From Glandiceps talaboti (Eukaryota > Hemichordata > Enteropneusta > Spengelidae): a stretch of 64,000 nucleotides of DNA. The DNA is taken from assembly GCF_964340395.1 (NCBI RefSeq), contig NC_135550.1, positions 868,001 through 932,000 of the forward strand, given 5' to 3'. Numbering within the stretch: position 1 is the stretch's first letter; the number at the start of each line of letters is the position of its first letter. The notes below the pieces were generated by a model that worked only from the letters and a program-made list of their open reading frames with translations, was not told where the DNA came from and searched no databases. The position numbers and the translations under genes are program-made. Of this stretch, positions 28,668-42,354 are shown piece by piece.

Positions 28668-28702
<35 letters not shown>
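28668..28702. repeat. (CA)n microsatellite
   Basis: About 17 CA units; the frames across it are artefacts. Confidence 0.9.
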
Positions 28703-28705
<3 letters not shown>

Positions 28706-28765
28706 AAAGAAAACATATGCATGAAGAGCAATGTCTTAATACCAAAAAGAAATACACATGTCGAA

Positions 28766-28851
<86 letters not shown>

Positions 28852-28856
28852 CATGA

Positions 28857-28897
28857 GTGTCTGATGATCGCAATATGCGTGAAACTCCGAGTTACAC
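28857..28897 (+). ncRNA. Hammerhead ribozyme in PLE fragment
   Basis: Same sequence and fold as 28026-28066: stem I GTGT/ACAC, intact CTGATGA and GAAAC, GTT cleavage site. The following PLE sequence ends after ACCAAAACT, where (TA)n begins. Confidence 0.85.
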
Positions 28898-28923
28898 CCA
28901 AGAAAGAGTTCCAGTACTACCAA

Positions 28924-28926
<3 letters not shown>

Positions 28927-28973
<47 letters not shown>

Positions 28974-28991
28974 CATAGAACCTGTAATAAT

Positions 28992-29064
<73 letters not shown>

Positions 29065-29082
29065 CATAGGACCTGTAATAAT

Positions 29083-29172
<90 letters not shown>
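28927..29172. repeat. (TA)n tracts with a repeated spacer
   Basis: Three TA tracts separated by two near-identical 25-bp spacers (AGCATAG.ACCTGTAATAATG), a higher-order duplication inside the TA array. The same phrase, inverted, occurs once as CATAAATTACAGGTCCTATG at 27665-27684, before the 27700 tract. Confidence 0.9.
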
Positions 29173-29177
<5 letters not shown>

Positions 29178-29603
29178 GTATCCTTGATGGTAATTACACA
29201 CTGAACCTGTTTCCACAGTGCTAAAATGTATGTATGTATACATATGTGTGTGTGTGAACAACTTGGAGTATATAACAGTAATTCAGGGTGTATCAAATTA
29301 ATCTTGAGTAGTGTTTTTATGCTTCACTAAATAGGTACATACAAACGTACACACTTCCATTTCAATACATAAATGAAAGTGTAGACATTCAATATTAAAG
29401 GCGATATCAAGTGCTATCTCATGCAATGCTAAATTTTGCAATGACAAAATATTTCGCAGCCCCCCCCCTTTCAAACCATGAGAATTTTCATGGCCCCCCC
29501 TTCAAGCCTCCCATTTTTTCATACCCCCCCCCCCCCGCCGTAAATTCTGTCCGGTCCCTTAGCGCCCATTTCGGTGATGAACAAGTATCCTGTCAGAACC
29601 AAC

Positions 29604-29912
29604 ATGTTTAACTGGAAGCAAACGCTACAATTCCTGTAACATAAATACAAATAGACGGAAGCAATTCAGATCAGAATCGCAAAGTCGGGTGAATTTTTCT
29701 ACTAAATTACGCCGTACCTGCCAAAAAATCGGACATTTCCAAACCCCAACATTACTAACAGAGCCTTCAAGACCTAACTGTTCAGATGTACACCAATCCC
29801 GTCAAAATTGACAAACGGGTAGTACGCTGACATCTCACTCACGTTTTCAGCATGATCTCGTCTATTTGCGTTTACGTTACAGGAATTGTAGCGTTTGCTT
29901 CCAGTTAAACAT
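29604..29912. mobile_element. 309-bp element with ~50-bp inverted termini
   Basis: Left end ATGTTTAACTGGAAGCAAAC is matched in inverse at the right end (GTTTGCTTCCAGTTAAACAT), with pairing over about 50 bp and few mismatches. The 200-bp middle has no coding frame. A fragment (CAGCAAACGCTACAATT) recurs at 29962. No clear target duplication. Confidence 0.65.
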
Positions 29913-30029
29913 CGGAATGACAAAAAGCACAAAAAACAGCAGAAAAAAACCTCCAAACCACAGCAAACGCTACAATTATTGCTGCTACTTCAAAGCCAAT
30001 TTTCATTGTCCACCACTGATAAAACGCTG

Positions 30030-31385
30030 TTCTGAGCACAGGCGTTTCTAATGGTTGTAATTCCACCCCAAGTGTTTTGCATTTTCAGTTCATTTAGGAT
30101 AAAAAAGCTGACCAACCATGGAGGTTGTTCTCGTTTAGACTAAATCCAACATTGGGTCCTCAGTGTCAAATTCCAAGCTTATTCAATAATGTTCTCAATT
30201 GTATTGCTAATCCAGTTCTGTACGGAAAGTGTCCAACCACAGCAAATTCTCCACTATCAGGAAGGCGTGCACCATCCAAATGGGAGACGTGTCAGTCTTG
30301 GGTTGTGTGTATCCACATAATCAACTCGGTTCGACCATCATTTTCGTTTCTTTTCTCTGATTGGCTGTTCTATACTATGTATCCATAACAGGTGTGCAGA
30401 GTCGATTATACTTCTAAAATACAACAATAGGGCTAAATTATTCTATCAACCTCTGCAACTGATTTCGGAAAGATTTGTGGGTTGTCTCGTTGTGCTTTCG
30501 GTATCTTTTTCTCCCTTGATGTGTATGTCAGGTATCGCATTCCTACTTCGGTGTTGTTCATGATATCAAACGAAAATTCTTTCTTTCTTTTTTTTTGGGG
30601 GGGGGGGTGGCAATCGGGGGGGGGGCGAATTTGTTTTTAAAATCCTAATATTTTCTCATCAGGCCCTCCCCTCTTGCCGTAAAATCTGCTCATTCATTTA
30701 GTCTATCTTTCGTATATTCAAGCAAAATTGAGTGACTCCAGGAGACATATTTCTATGTAATGCTATTTCCTTATAGGACCCTATATATTCACTCATCTCA
30801 TTTCAAACACAAATGTCAAAGATGTAACCTACAGAAGAAAAAACTAGATTAGAATATATAGCATTCTTAGTATCAATCTGAACGGTCTTTGGCAGTGGAA
30901 GAAATGGATATATGATAACATACATCATGTTAATTTCATTAAAAAGTGGACTCTAAAATTTCAGTTATTTGATCTTTGTTTTTCTAATTCATGACCGATT
31001 CGTCGAGCTTTTATTTATCGTTTTCCAAGTTTACTCTGGCGTTATATTTATTTATTCCTGTCTTTCATCATCCACTGTATACGTTGTTTGTTTAAAGCGA
31101 TGCTCACGTTTTGCAATGGAGGGTCTTATTTGAACTTTTACTTTTTCACAACGGTATTCATTCATAAGACGAGAGGGAGAGGATTCACGGCTCATCTCAA
31201 CCTTCTTGCTCACGGTCAGTAGTTAATTATATATAAGTCGATGGATCATGGCAACGATGGCATGAGAAGGGTAGCTTGACGGTGTATTAAAGTCACTCGT
31301 GGGAAAGTAGTTATAAACCGGACAATTGCGCCAATCTTTGAGTGACACCAAGCTTATGTAAATGTTAAATTCAATGTCGCCTCGT

Positions 31386-31426
<41 letters not shown>

Positions 31427-32879
31427 CAAGAAGGCTATTTGTGCAGAAGAACGACGCCAAGTGTTTAACACAGATGACGCTCATTTAAATTTCCTTTTTT
31501 TCCAATCACGCACCCGTTATCAGGACGTACGAATTTCCACCATATGATATTTCTTGTTGGAAAAGGAAAATGCATATGTGTACCCCGGGCATATAATTTG
31601 CCTGGTGAATAATAGAGTTTCTACTATTTCACATAATATCATCGTCATTTCGAGTTTTACATGTAGCTGGGAGCTGTGTGTGATTTCCGACGCAATGCCA
31701 ATGATTTGAGTTTCATAAGTCACTCTCATGTCATGTACTCACTTTCTCGCTCTCTACATAAGCAAACATGCTTTGTATAAATTTCTCTCTGATAAAATTC
31801 ACCCGTGGAGAACACTGTTTAGATTATCTGTAAACTAGGAAATATATCCGTGTCTGTGTACATGACAAAATGTTGGGGACAACTCCTGGGCTTTGCTCAG
31901 CGGAATGCTCACTTGCAGAACCACAGGGTGCAAGGCATTGTTGCTAGGCAACCACATAGCATCCATGCGTCACATAGCTACAAGATAAAACGAGACACAA
32001 AAGAATGCAAACTACGCTGTTGTGAAGACGACGACAGAAATCAACAAATTTCATAAATTTGATAAGATGAAACTCGATAGGACGAGAAGAGAAAAGACAA
32101 TGCGACATGCAAGCCATGAAATACCTACCAACTGTTCACATCATTCTGTAAACTCTGATCTTAAGATTGAGTTTCTTCCAGCTTTGCATGTCTTATGATG
32201 TCAATATATTCGCTCTTGTTTCTCCACTTTTCCAGACAGTAGACCTTACGATACTTATTTCAATATTTCATTAAACTATGCAAATTAGTCGTACCGTAGG
32301 CAAAGACTACGAGTCAATATACTTCTTGACCTGCGGACTCTGAAGCATTTACTATACTCGGGTCACTCACCTTTTGTTTCACTCCACATCGGGATAGTGT
32401 CCATCATCATACATATATTCAAAATGCTATTCATGACATTACTAAGCCAATGATAACACAAACACTCTTTCAAACAAACATATCTTCATCCGCATTTGTC
32501 ACGAGCAGTAAATTACCATGGCAACGGATCCGTCTTTCGAAGTTTTTGAATTGGTTAGTAGGGTTGCTAAGTCATTTGACAAAGTAACCGTTTCTACAAT
32601 GAAGATACAAGAACTTTGTACTTTGTATAAATAGATGGTATAAGAGTTCGGTGTGACTAAAGTACGCACAACTTTGCAGTGACTAAGCCGGAAGCACGAG
32701 CAGGAGTTGAGTTCATGAATATGTATTCGTTCGTTCATTTCACAAGCCAGCAATGCTTATTACATGTTTTTATTGTTACTTGTTGTTTTCGTTCTCATCG
32801 GAGGTTACAGTTTCATTCAATACACTGCAAGCTACCCCCACCCCACCAACATGTTCATCCTTCTCGTATTTGTAAGTGC
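30030..32879. other. Intergenic DNA with poly(T) and G-rich tracts
   Basis: No gene was recognised. Notable are G tracts at 30595-30635 and a T run of about 35 bases at 31389-31424. Small open frames lack support. Confidence 0.4.
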
Positions 32880-32882
32880 TTA

Positions 32883-33915
<1,033 letters not shown>

Positions 33916-33919
33916 TTAG

Positions 33920-35879
33920 CGAAAAACCGTACCGTTATACGGCGTAAATAGATGTTCCCCTCGAGGCATTCACAGATGAATACACCGCTAAGGGTACCAG
34001 TACCTGGCTATTTATTATTTGTAGAGATCTTCCGATCCCGTTTTCCCATAAAGCAGAAAAAAAACAATTCTATCTTTTTTTATGCTCGCTACGTTTTTTT
34101 ATGTAAAATAAATAAGACGTGAAAACAAAAATTAAGAAGTTTTGATCGTAAATGATTGCGTTCGATTTCGCTTGCAAGGACTTCGCATTTCTCGTGCCTA
34201 GTAATGTTTCTAGCCGAACTAACATCAAAGAGGTCGCCCCAGGCTCCGTGCTTAGCCCAAGAACTCCAGAAAAACATCAGTGCATTTTATACAGTGGCTT
34301 TTGAAAAGATGTATTCCAGCTAAGAGCTGTTGTCTCCGTTGGCTGGGAGAACAGGAAATTTTAATACGTGATTTTAAAGACTGTGTCATCTTTATGTCAA
34401 AATATATATGTATAAATGCTTAGATTATGTAAAGAATTAAACACCCAAGACTGGGGGTGAAAATTAATACTGTCTAAGTCAAACTAATTATCGTAGTGCA
34501 ATTATTACAGCATATTGTGGCCACCAGTTCATGTTTGTGACTAGTTTTGAATTTCCCTTCGCTGTCAGTTATGAGAAGAGAGCGCACTCAAAATGTAAAA
34601 TGCTTGTGAAAGAATGCTCTTTAGTACCCCGATATTATATTTATTCAAAGCCACCAGTTGCCGGCAATCAATCTGTTGACACTTAAGGTCAAACGGTAAA
34701 ACCCTCTGGCCTGCGCCGCTGTTCTCTCAGTGAACAACACAACTAGTGAAGATTGCTTCCAGACGTCTGCCATCTATTTTGATATAAGTCGCGTGTTTGG
34801 AAAAAGAAACATTTTGGTTTCGAAGTTTTCCCCGTTGTGTTCAACGACTTACTTTGCATACCTCGTAGGTCTTACTCGGCCGAGTATATAGCGTTAAGTG
34901 TGAGTGCGAGTGTGCGTCTGACGGTCGCTACTCGCTGCTACAGTATGATCCATTGATCAGGGCTAGCTTAGTGTATGTGTTGCCATGGCAGAAAATAACC
35001 ACGCGCATGGTATGCATCTGTTGCTCCCCGATAAAACAGCCATTAAAGGCAGCCAAAGACAAACAAACGCCATTCTTGTTGAACTCTATACTTTAGACTA
35101 GCGACCAAATCATAGACTATGAAACGTTGCATTTATATCCGATACCAAATAAAGGAAATCTCATGGAAAATAAAATAATATGTGTCTCTCTATTATTATA
35201 TACTAATTTACCTTGTTTACTTTGTCGGTCTAGGTTTTTCTTTTTCCGAGCGTAAGCGAATCTGTTGCTAGCATCAGGTGTGTCGGAAAGTATAGCTTAT
35301 TATTCGATGAAGCAGTCTAGCCTAGTGATTTGCCACAGACTGAACAAAAACAAGACAAGTTTCACATACACTTATTTACTTTCTAAACACGTCTTGTAAA
35401 GAAAAGACACTTGCTATTTCAATATAAAACTAACGTGATCATCCTTCGTGAATCGAAGGAACATTCTTTGTCACTTCTACTCCCTTAGCCTGGTAACCCA
35501 ATCGAATACTTGTTCAGTCTTCATTGTTTACCATAGCGTCCATACGTGTTGTTTTGTCTAAATGAATGTCGGTCACGTTATTGTAAAAAAAATAACATCT
35601 TGTAGTGGCTCTTTTCTGGTCACAAGCTTAATAGTATCTGTTGAAAATTCTGAACGCCCCGAGGCAATTCTTTAGACGGCAAGCCATGCGTATAGCCTCG
35701 AATATGCAAGTAAAATCGCCCACCACGACCAATTAGAAGAATACAGAAGAAAAGTCGTGGTACAAATCTCCCTTTCGCTTCCAAATGACTTTTCTCTTTA
35801 AAACTTAGCCCTTGGAAAGGTGTACATCATTTATACACAATGCAACTCACCGAATCATTAAAATGAAGACTATATCAGT
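33920..35879. other. Intergenic region downstream of fam181
   Basis: No gene, RNA or repeat family was recognised on either strand. Confidence 0.4.
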
Positions 35880-35899
35880 CCTGAATTTTAGATTCAATC

Positions 35900-35905
35900 T
35901 TTATT
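35900..35905 (-). promoter_or_regulatory. Poly(A) signal AATAAA of fam181
   Basis: AATAAA on the minus strand about 630 bases past the stop codon is a good candidate for the 3' end of the transcript, giving a 3' UTR of roughly 650 bases. Confidence 0.45.
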
Positions 35906-36532
35906 TACATATGAAATAAGTTCATTCTCATATCTAATCAAATTACACCTTCACACTTCTGACATCCGAGGTGTTCAATAAAAACCCCGAAAGTTTTCAC
36001 AATGTGTGTTTGACAACACGCAGTTATGTGAATATATCATTATGAACTGTATGAATGGTAAACAGTGGATAGATTGCTATCCATTCAAATATGGCACAGA
36101 CTGTTAAAGATGTTCCCGATAACTCACAGTGTGATCAATGACATTTACTGGTCACTATGCAAGACATTTTTTGTAACCTTCAAGTGCATTTCATGTATTC
36201 CATTATGTACAGAAATGAAATAAAAACAACAAAGAAAGAAGAAAATAGACTTGTTCCTCAAATAGAAATATAATTACTTGACAATGTAAAAAAAAAATGC
36301 CATAACATTTAGTCCGACAACAGTAGACTACTGAAACCATCTACTTACAACAAACACAGCAAACTTGGCAGTTTATACGAAATAACATATTACGTAATTT
36401 TTAAGTACCTTGTTTTAGTATACCCGAAGTCTTTATGTTCATTACAAGTCACTACCACAGAATGGGACCACCCATTTCAAGTTGTCGGCGGACGCATAGT
36501 TCAGTGGTCAGATGAATTATGGATAATGATTA

Positions 36533-37723
36533 TCACATATGAATTGGATGGAAACGTTGAGGATAACTTGATATACTCTTAGTGGGAATGGGTTTAAAGA
36601 TGCGAGGTGTACTGCTGGAATTTAATGAATCATTAATCGGTACAGCAGCAGGTGGCAGTGTTAAGTTCAATGGTGGTTGTAAGGTTGTTGAGTTGCTCGT
36701 TGTGGTTGGTATCAGTGACGAATAAAGATTATGTCGTGGATATAAGTTCATGGCTTCGTAGAATGATAGAGGGGCACATCCAATCGGAGTAGATGGGCTA
36801 CCAGCCGCCGAATGGTGATGACCATGGCAATTACATCGATTACTGTTCGAAGCAGCAGTACGGTACAGAGCGGCTAGGTGACTCGTCCCATAGTCACTAA
36901 AACTCGCGAAAGGGTAATGATGACAATGATAACTCCCATGATGAAGTGCACTATGATCCGTCAGTGGGATTGAAGGGAATACAAACGCACCTTTCTCGTT
37001 GTCTTCTTCTCGTACTTGTGGATGAACGATGGCACTAATTGAATGTTTTATTTCCGTATGTTTGTTCAATGTTTGTGTCTCAATCATTGTTTTTGGCATG
37101 CTGGCTGGTAAGGCACCTCGACCTGGTTCTTGCCAAAATGATGCTGGTAAGCGACGTTTCCGAAGCGGAACGGGATTGCCGACATTTTGTCCCTGTTGAG
37201 TTTTCCGATCTCGCTCAACAACATCCTTTTGGTACAAGTCTTCATTCCCTTTTCTAAGTTCACGGTGATATTCACCCGAGCTTCCTAGCGACATATCAGT
37301 GTTATAGCTAAATTCTGAAGCACTGTCACTACCTTCTGAAGTCAAACTAGATATGCTGGTCGATCGTTTCTTCATGCACCGAAGAGGTTCTACTCGAGTA
37401 GCGTTATGGACGACCACCGCCCTTGTATACTCGGAGGCACCTTCACGATCAGACGGCGAAAACCTTTTCAATTGTTTCTGAAGATATTTTCTGTGATCAA
37501 CAGACTTCTTACACGGAGCTGACTTATCGAGAGCGGCTTTGATGTCACAAGATGCGAGATTGACAAAATTCAAAAGTGTCTTCACATCGCCTTCAGATGT
37601 TGGTTGCGTCTGTGCCATGCTATCAGTCCGACAGGACTGAGATTTCTCCTGCAAGTTGTCCCCGGATTGTGGCCGAGTACTCGCTACTGATCCCCCACTG
37701 GAATCCTGTTCGGCTTGTGTCAT
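36533..37723 (-). CDS. fam181: FAM181-family protein (TEAD-binding)
   Basis: Encodes 396 residues in one exon. Residues 46-89 are the FAM181 signature: Asp-Val-Lys-x-Leu-Leu-Asn-Phe-Val-Asn-Leu-Ala-Ser, then Lys-Ala-Ala-Leu-Asp-Lys-Ser-Ala-Pro-Cys and His-Arg-Lys-Tyr-Leu-Gln-Lys-Gln. Residues 185-200 (VPLRKRRLPASFWQEP) match the YAP-like omega-loop motif by which vertebrate FAM181A/B bind TEAD transcription factors. The rest is low complexity: a serine-rich part at about 121-150, a histidine-rich part near 275-310, and a Ser/Thr/Pro tail. A nuclear regulatory partner of TEAD is the likely role, by homology. The frame is open upstream to a TAG near 37970, but the first ATG is at 37721-37723, with A at -3. 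A second Met at residue 36 (37616-37618) lies where the shorter vertebrate FAM181A starts, and could be used. A four-codon upstream frame lies in the leader. Vertebrate FAM181B is also intronless. Confidence 0.9.
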   Translation of the reverse strand: MTQAEQDSSGGSVASTRPQSGDNLQEKSQSCRTDSMAQTQPTSEGDVKTLLNFVNLASCDIKAALDKSAPCKKSVDHRKYLQKQLKRFSPSDREGASEYTRAVVVHNATRVEPLRCMKKRSTSISSLTSEGSDSASEFSYNTDMSLGSSGEYHRELRKGNEDLYQKDVVERDRKTQQGQNVGNPVPLRKRRLPASFWQEPGRGALPASMPKTMIETQTLNKHTEIKHSISAIVHPQVREEDNEKGAFVFPSIPLTDHSALHHGSYHCHHYPFASFSDYGTSHLAALYRTAASNSNRCNCHGHHHSAAGSPSTPIGCAPLSFYEAMNLYPRHNLYSSLIPTTTSNSTTLQPPLNLTLPPAAVPINDSLNSSSTPRIFKPIPTKSISSYPQRFHPIHM

Positions 37724-38262
37724 ATTTGCCGTGGAGAAGTATACAGGAGGAGACGATCCGATGTCTCTACCAATCCAGTCTTCACTAATTGACGTTGCAC
37801 CGAAGTTCTCCTCTATGATTGGTGACAAGTAATGCCCGAGAACTATCAAGTTGCACACATTACGACAGCTGCAAAGACCAGTGGCAGACAAGCTCTCAAT
37901 TTTCAACCGTTTACTGTTGGCTATTACAGGCGATAATATGGTACTACTTGACGTGATCCCAACAGCCTATTGAAAAGCCGACTTCCATGACATACATTCC
38001 CGGGTAAATGTTATTGTAGTAATTGTTATTAAACTATGAACTCTAGCAGCAGGAAGGACTGTATCGTACGTTTGTATGTGTACACGATTATCCCCCAGTG
38101 AGTGGATGGGAGGAAAGGCAACAATGTATAACCTTTGTAAATACCTTACAGCGAGAGATTGATAGCGAAGTACACTTTACACGAACACAGCAAGACGTAC
38201 GTATCTTGCCACTTTGACGACTGTCTGCGAGTCCGCTACACGCGTACGTCTCCGTCACAGAG

Positions 38263-38269
38263 CCTTATA
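38263..38269 (-). promoter_or_regulatory. Candidate TATA box of fam181
   Basis: TATAAGG on the minus strand, about 540 bases upstream of the start codon, followed by CG-containing leader sequence that has no ATG until near the coding region. A leader intron is possible (donor near 38145, acceptor TTTTCAATAG near 37970). Position fits a promoter; not proven. Confidence 0.35.
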
Positions 38270-38564
38270 TCCGTCTAGAGGAAGTATTCTCAGCGTGGAG
38301 ACTTCCTGCATTGCCGGGCCAACGCAATCCACTGCAAAACCCTCCAAAAATCTCAATAACCTTTGACGTCTGTCATTCAAGCTAGGGCCAACCAAATTTG
38401 TCCAGCGTATTTGTATGGCATTTTACATTGAAACATTGCCGTTGCCTAGGCGACCATTGTCTGCTTATATTGTGAAATTAACTGTAGGATCAATGGTAAC
38501 CTTAATCTGCAGAATTGATATTTCATTGATAGAAATTGTAGTTGGTGGGTGAAAATATGTCAAG

Positions 38565-38803
38565 TTCTATGTATGTATGTATGTATGTATGTATGTATGT
38601 ATGTATGTATGTATGTGCGTGTGTGTGTGTGTGTGTGTGCGTGTATGTCTGTCTGGTGTGTGTGTGTGTATGTATGTATGTATGTATGTATGTATGTATG
38701 TATGTACATTATGTGTATGTTTTTATTGGGATCCGTAAAACACCTCAAAGGCACGTAGTAAACAAATAACCTCGAGCGAACTTTTCCTCCGATTCGCGTG
38801 TAC

Positions 38804-38868
<65 letters not shown>
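38565..38868. repeat. (TATG)n, (TG)n and (CT)n microsatellites
   Basis: Tetranucleotide runs at 38567-38616 and 38666-38705 and a CT run at 38805-38868. The sequence between (TTATGTGTATGTTTTTAT) also joins the same repeat types at 33365-33400, so this is a dispersed element carrying microsatellites. Confidence 0.8.
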
Positions 38869-38869
<1 letters not shown>

Positions 38870-38873
<4 letters not shown>

Positions 38874-41842
38874 GTTTTTTGTTAATTGTTTTCTGTGGGA
38901 TCAAAATGTAACTCTTTAAGTTCATTCATTTTGCAAAGTATTTGTATACACAGTTCTTACTTTTGAACACGATCACTTACAAGCTTAAGGTCGTTAGCTT
39001 CGCGAGTTGCCTTGCTCGACATTTTCAAATTTCCAACTGTCTAGTCCGGACCGTTCCGCCCTTTTACCGTTAGCATTCCTTCTCACCGGTGAGAATCAAC
39101 TCACTGTATTTTCTGCTGTCTTCACACAAGGTTCATTACAGTTCTCCAGAAAAGACGCTGTGTAGTGGCGAATTGTGGTGCCATGAGTAACCGTTAGTTC
39201 ATGAAAGCCAGTTTGTGTTATGGGGATGTAAACAGCTGTACAAGCATGCCATATATCCAAGGTATTAATCGATTGCTCAGCGCAAGAATCTTGTCTTGTA
39301 TTGTCTGGCCGTTAAACTCCAGTGGTAAAGTATACAAAAACCATGAAAAGCTGTCCTACTGAAGAGATTAGCTCGGCTATAATAACGAGTTCTTTTTCTT
39401 TGTGTCCTCGTGCCCTAGGAGCCCAGAAAGAATGCCAACAAAAGTAAAGAGTGCCACAATTGAGTGTCACAGAACTGCCTTACTCCCATTTAACTATAAT
39501 TACAGCGCAGTTCACTCCCTCAACCGGGTCTCCATGGAAACGCCAATCATCCCTTAGTGATGCACCAAATCAAATTGCCTGCTTTTTATTGTCCTTCTCA
39601 AACTTGTTGCCATGGTATACAAGAAAGGGGACAACACTAGTATGGACAATGACAAATGGTTTGCAAGTGAACAAAGTGACAGGCCAACTATGTTAAATTG
39701 TAAAACAATATTTGCAAGGCCGACAAATTGACTTTACTATACGTTGAAAAGCAGAGATGGTTTGACGATACTGACAGGTTTAACGGTTTCTTGTCAAAGT
39801 TACCATTACTGTTCATATGAATTGCTACTTGTATCGGCGCTCCTCTCTGACCTTATCAAAGGACGAATCTTGTCGTCGCATTTATACTGATTTATTTTCA
39901 ATAATGCAGACCATGTCGTCTTACCAGTGTAAGAATTAACGCTATATAGCTAACTGTCCACAGATAAGTTGACTGGCACATCTTTCTTCGTATACTCAGC
40001 CTTCAACGCGTCATTTTCATCGTCTCGCGAAGACTGGGTTCCTTGCAAGTATATCTCATCAATGAAGCCGATTATATAGGTGAGAAAACAGGCGTTTCAC
40101 CCCTATACATCAAGGAGGACCCCAGCTTTTGTTTTCACCCTTCAACAATCGTGGTGACCGTCGACCTCTTTGTGCTATCTGATGAAGGAGTGTTTTATTA
40201 TTTTAATTTTACACCCCTTTCGTTTTCCATGGAGATGTTTCCATCCTGGAGACGGACCTCGACAAATTGTTTGACGTAACTAAGGAGAATGTAAGACAGA
40301 TTTCTTTGTTTGAAACCATCCCTAGTACCATGTTAAGCTTTTCATCAACTCTTAAACGCAAAATGACAAGGATTTGAACAACTCGGTCGACAAATATCTA
40401 TGTTACACTAATAAATTTATAATGAAATTTTTACATTAAACCCAGTCAATTGCACTAACATAGCATTAAATAACCATAAAGCGTTATGATTCTGTTCCAG
40501 AGTCTCTTTCCCTTTTTGGCAGATAATTTGAAATGTTTCTCGGTTTTTTATTCATTTGTTTCACATTGTACCGAAGAAGTGAATACTCTAACCGTTCCAT
40601 GAGTCATCTATTTAACATGACGGATCACAATTTTTTGTGGCATACAAGAATGTTAAAATAACAGCATGTTCACTCGGCTGATGGTGTACATTCTTATTGG
40701 AAAACATCAGGCGAAAACGGCAAACGACCTTCTTGACTTGTAAGAAAATATACTCGCGTGTCTGACTTGTGGCCCGACCAGATGGCAGTGTGAGGTTTAT
40801 GTACCGTTTAGTTACGCCTGTCTCAACTGACATTTACAGTAACACAAACCTGAATTGGAAGCAAATGCTTTCCAGATTTCTTCGGCGTTGAAAAAAAGTT
40901 ATGTCAAATACTCTTCTCCACAGTTTCAATATTTATTTTTCAACGACGTCAAAGCTGTGAATTTACGAACTCTCTTAGTTATTCGTTCAATGCTGTAACC
41001 TTTAAATATGCAGCAATTTCTGATTTTGGATGTCACTTCGGTTGTTCGGGTTTTCTGCGAGTTCACGGGTGGGTAATTCGCTTGACAAATTCAACTTTGC
41101 AAACCACAACCTTTTAATTGTGACTAACTGGTGCGATATCTCTTCTATACAAGACGACCGGATGCTTTCACTTCATGACGATGTGGTATATTGGTTATTT
41201 GACAAAGACAAACAAACAGATCGATATTATCGTTAGATTTTTCTGGTTCATTTGGATCCTGTACGTCACACTATCAAAACTTGTTTTATAGTTTTCACAG
41301 TGTGATTCCTGATAGAAACAGATAATTATTTCAGTGACAGGTGTCGATTTTGACTTCATGGTACCTATCTCAGAACTTGGTGTTAGACAATGTGGTACAT
41401 TTGAGAGGGAATTGCAGTATGAACTCAACGATATTTTGAAGGACGATTCAAGTACAGTCTTTCATCTATAGCGAAGATTGAACGTCTGAAAGGTTAAGTA
41501 TTAAATTATAGGGCATGCATGTGTGCATTGCTAGTGATAGCAGTAATTATATCACACTCGTGTCACTAATTTAAACAGGCTTGTTATATGTTTTTAGAAC
41601 CCTAGAGTTGAACATGCATTAAAATGTAATGACGTCGTGGCATCGCGATCTTCACGTGGGATTTTTATATGATTCGTTTTCAAATTAATATCTAGTTTAT
41701 TAGGGTTTCACTTCGGAAACGTTGAAAAGGAGGAATTTTAAACGAACAGAGCGAGGAATTCTTTCACGCAGTGAGTTGGAAATACCGAGCACGTCATTGC
41801 AAGCAGTTCATGTAAACTGGAAGTCCTGACGTGATTTTAGCC
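38870..41842. other. Intergenic DNA
   Basis: Several short open frames were checked (39451-39696, 40043-40279, 41030-41236). None has a family match, signal peptide or convincing splice sites. Confidence 0.4.
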
Positions 41843-42354
41843 TAAGTCTGTCGTCAGAATTTACGGGGGGGGGGGGGGGAAGAAAATATGTTGGTCCAGT
41901 TTTTAATTTTCGCAGCCGTCCCCCGAAATGAATCAAAGATTTTTCGGTGCCCCACCTCCCCCTACCGCCTACACATTTTTAAATATGTGTAATACAGTAC
42001 TCCCCCTCACACTTCCTGCATTCTTGAGATGTATGCTACACTACATTTAAATAAACAGTGGCAATCGACTTCATAACAATAAGAGATTTCTTTACAAACA
42101 AATTAGGCTTTTGTTAAAAAAAGGTCTCGCATTGGGCTGTAACCTGTACTTGGAGATACTTAGCCAAAAGAGTTTCCTCTTTCAATCTTGATTTTGGGCG
42201 GAAACAGCATCCCCCAGGAGGATGTGGGAGGAGGTGTACCCTCCCATGCTGAGCCTTTTTTTTAATAAGGAAATGTATGAGGCCATTTAGTTTTCAAACC
42301 ATACACATTATCGAAAGGAATAGAGTACTTGAAAATTGTCTTCAATACCTCAAT

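Noticed and set aside
37724-37906. Longer FAM181 start upstream of 37723
   Set aside because: The extra 61 codons begin with TTG and contain no ATG; the first ATG is at 37721-37723.
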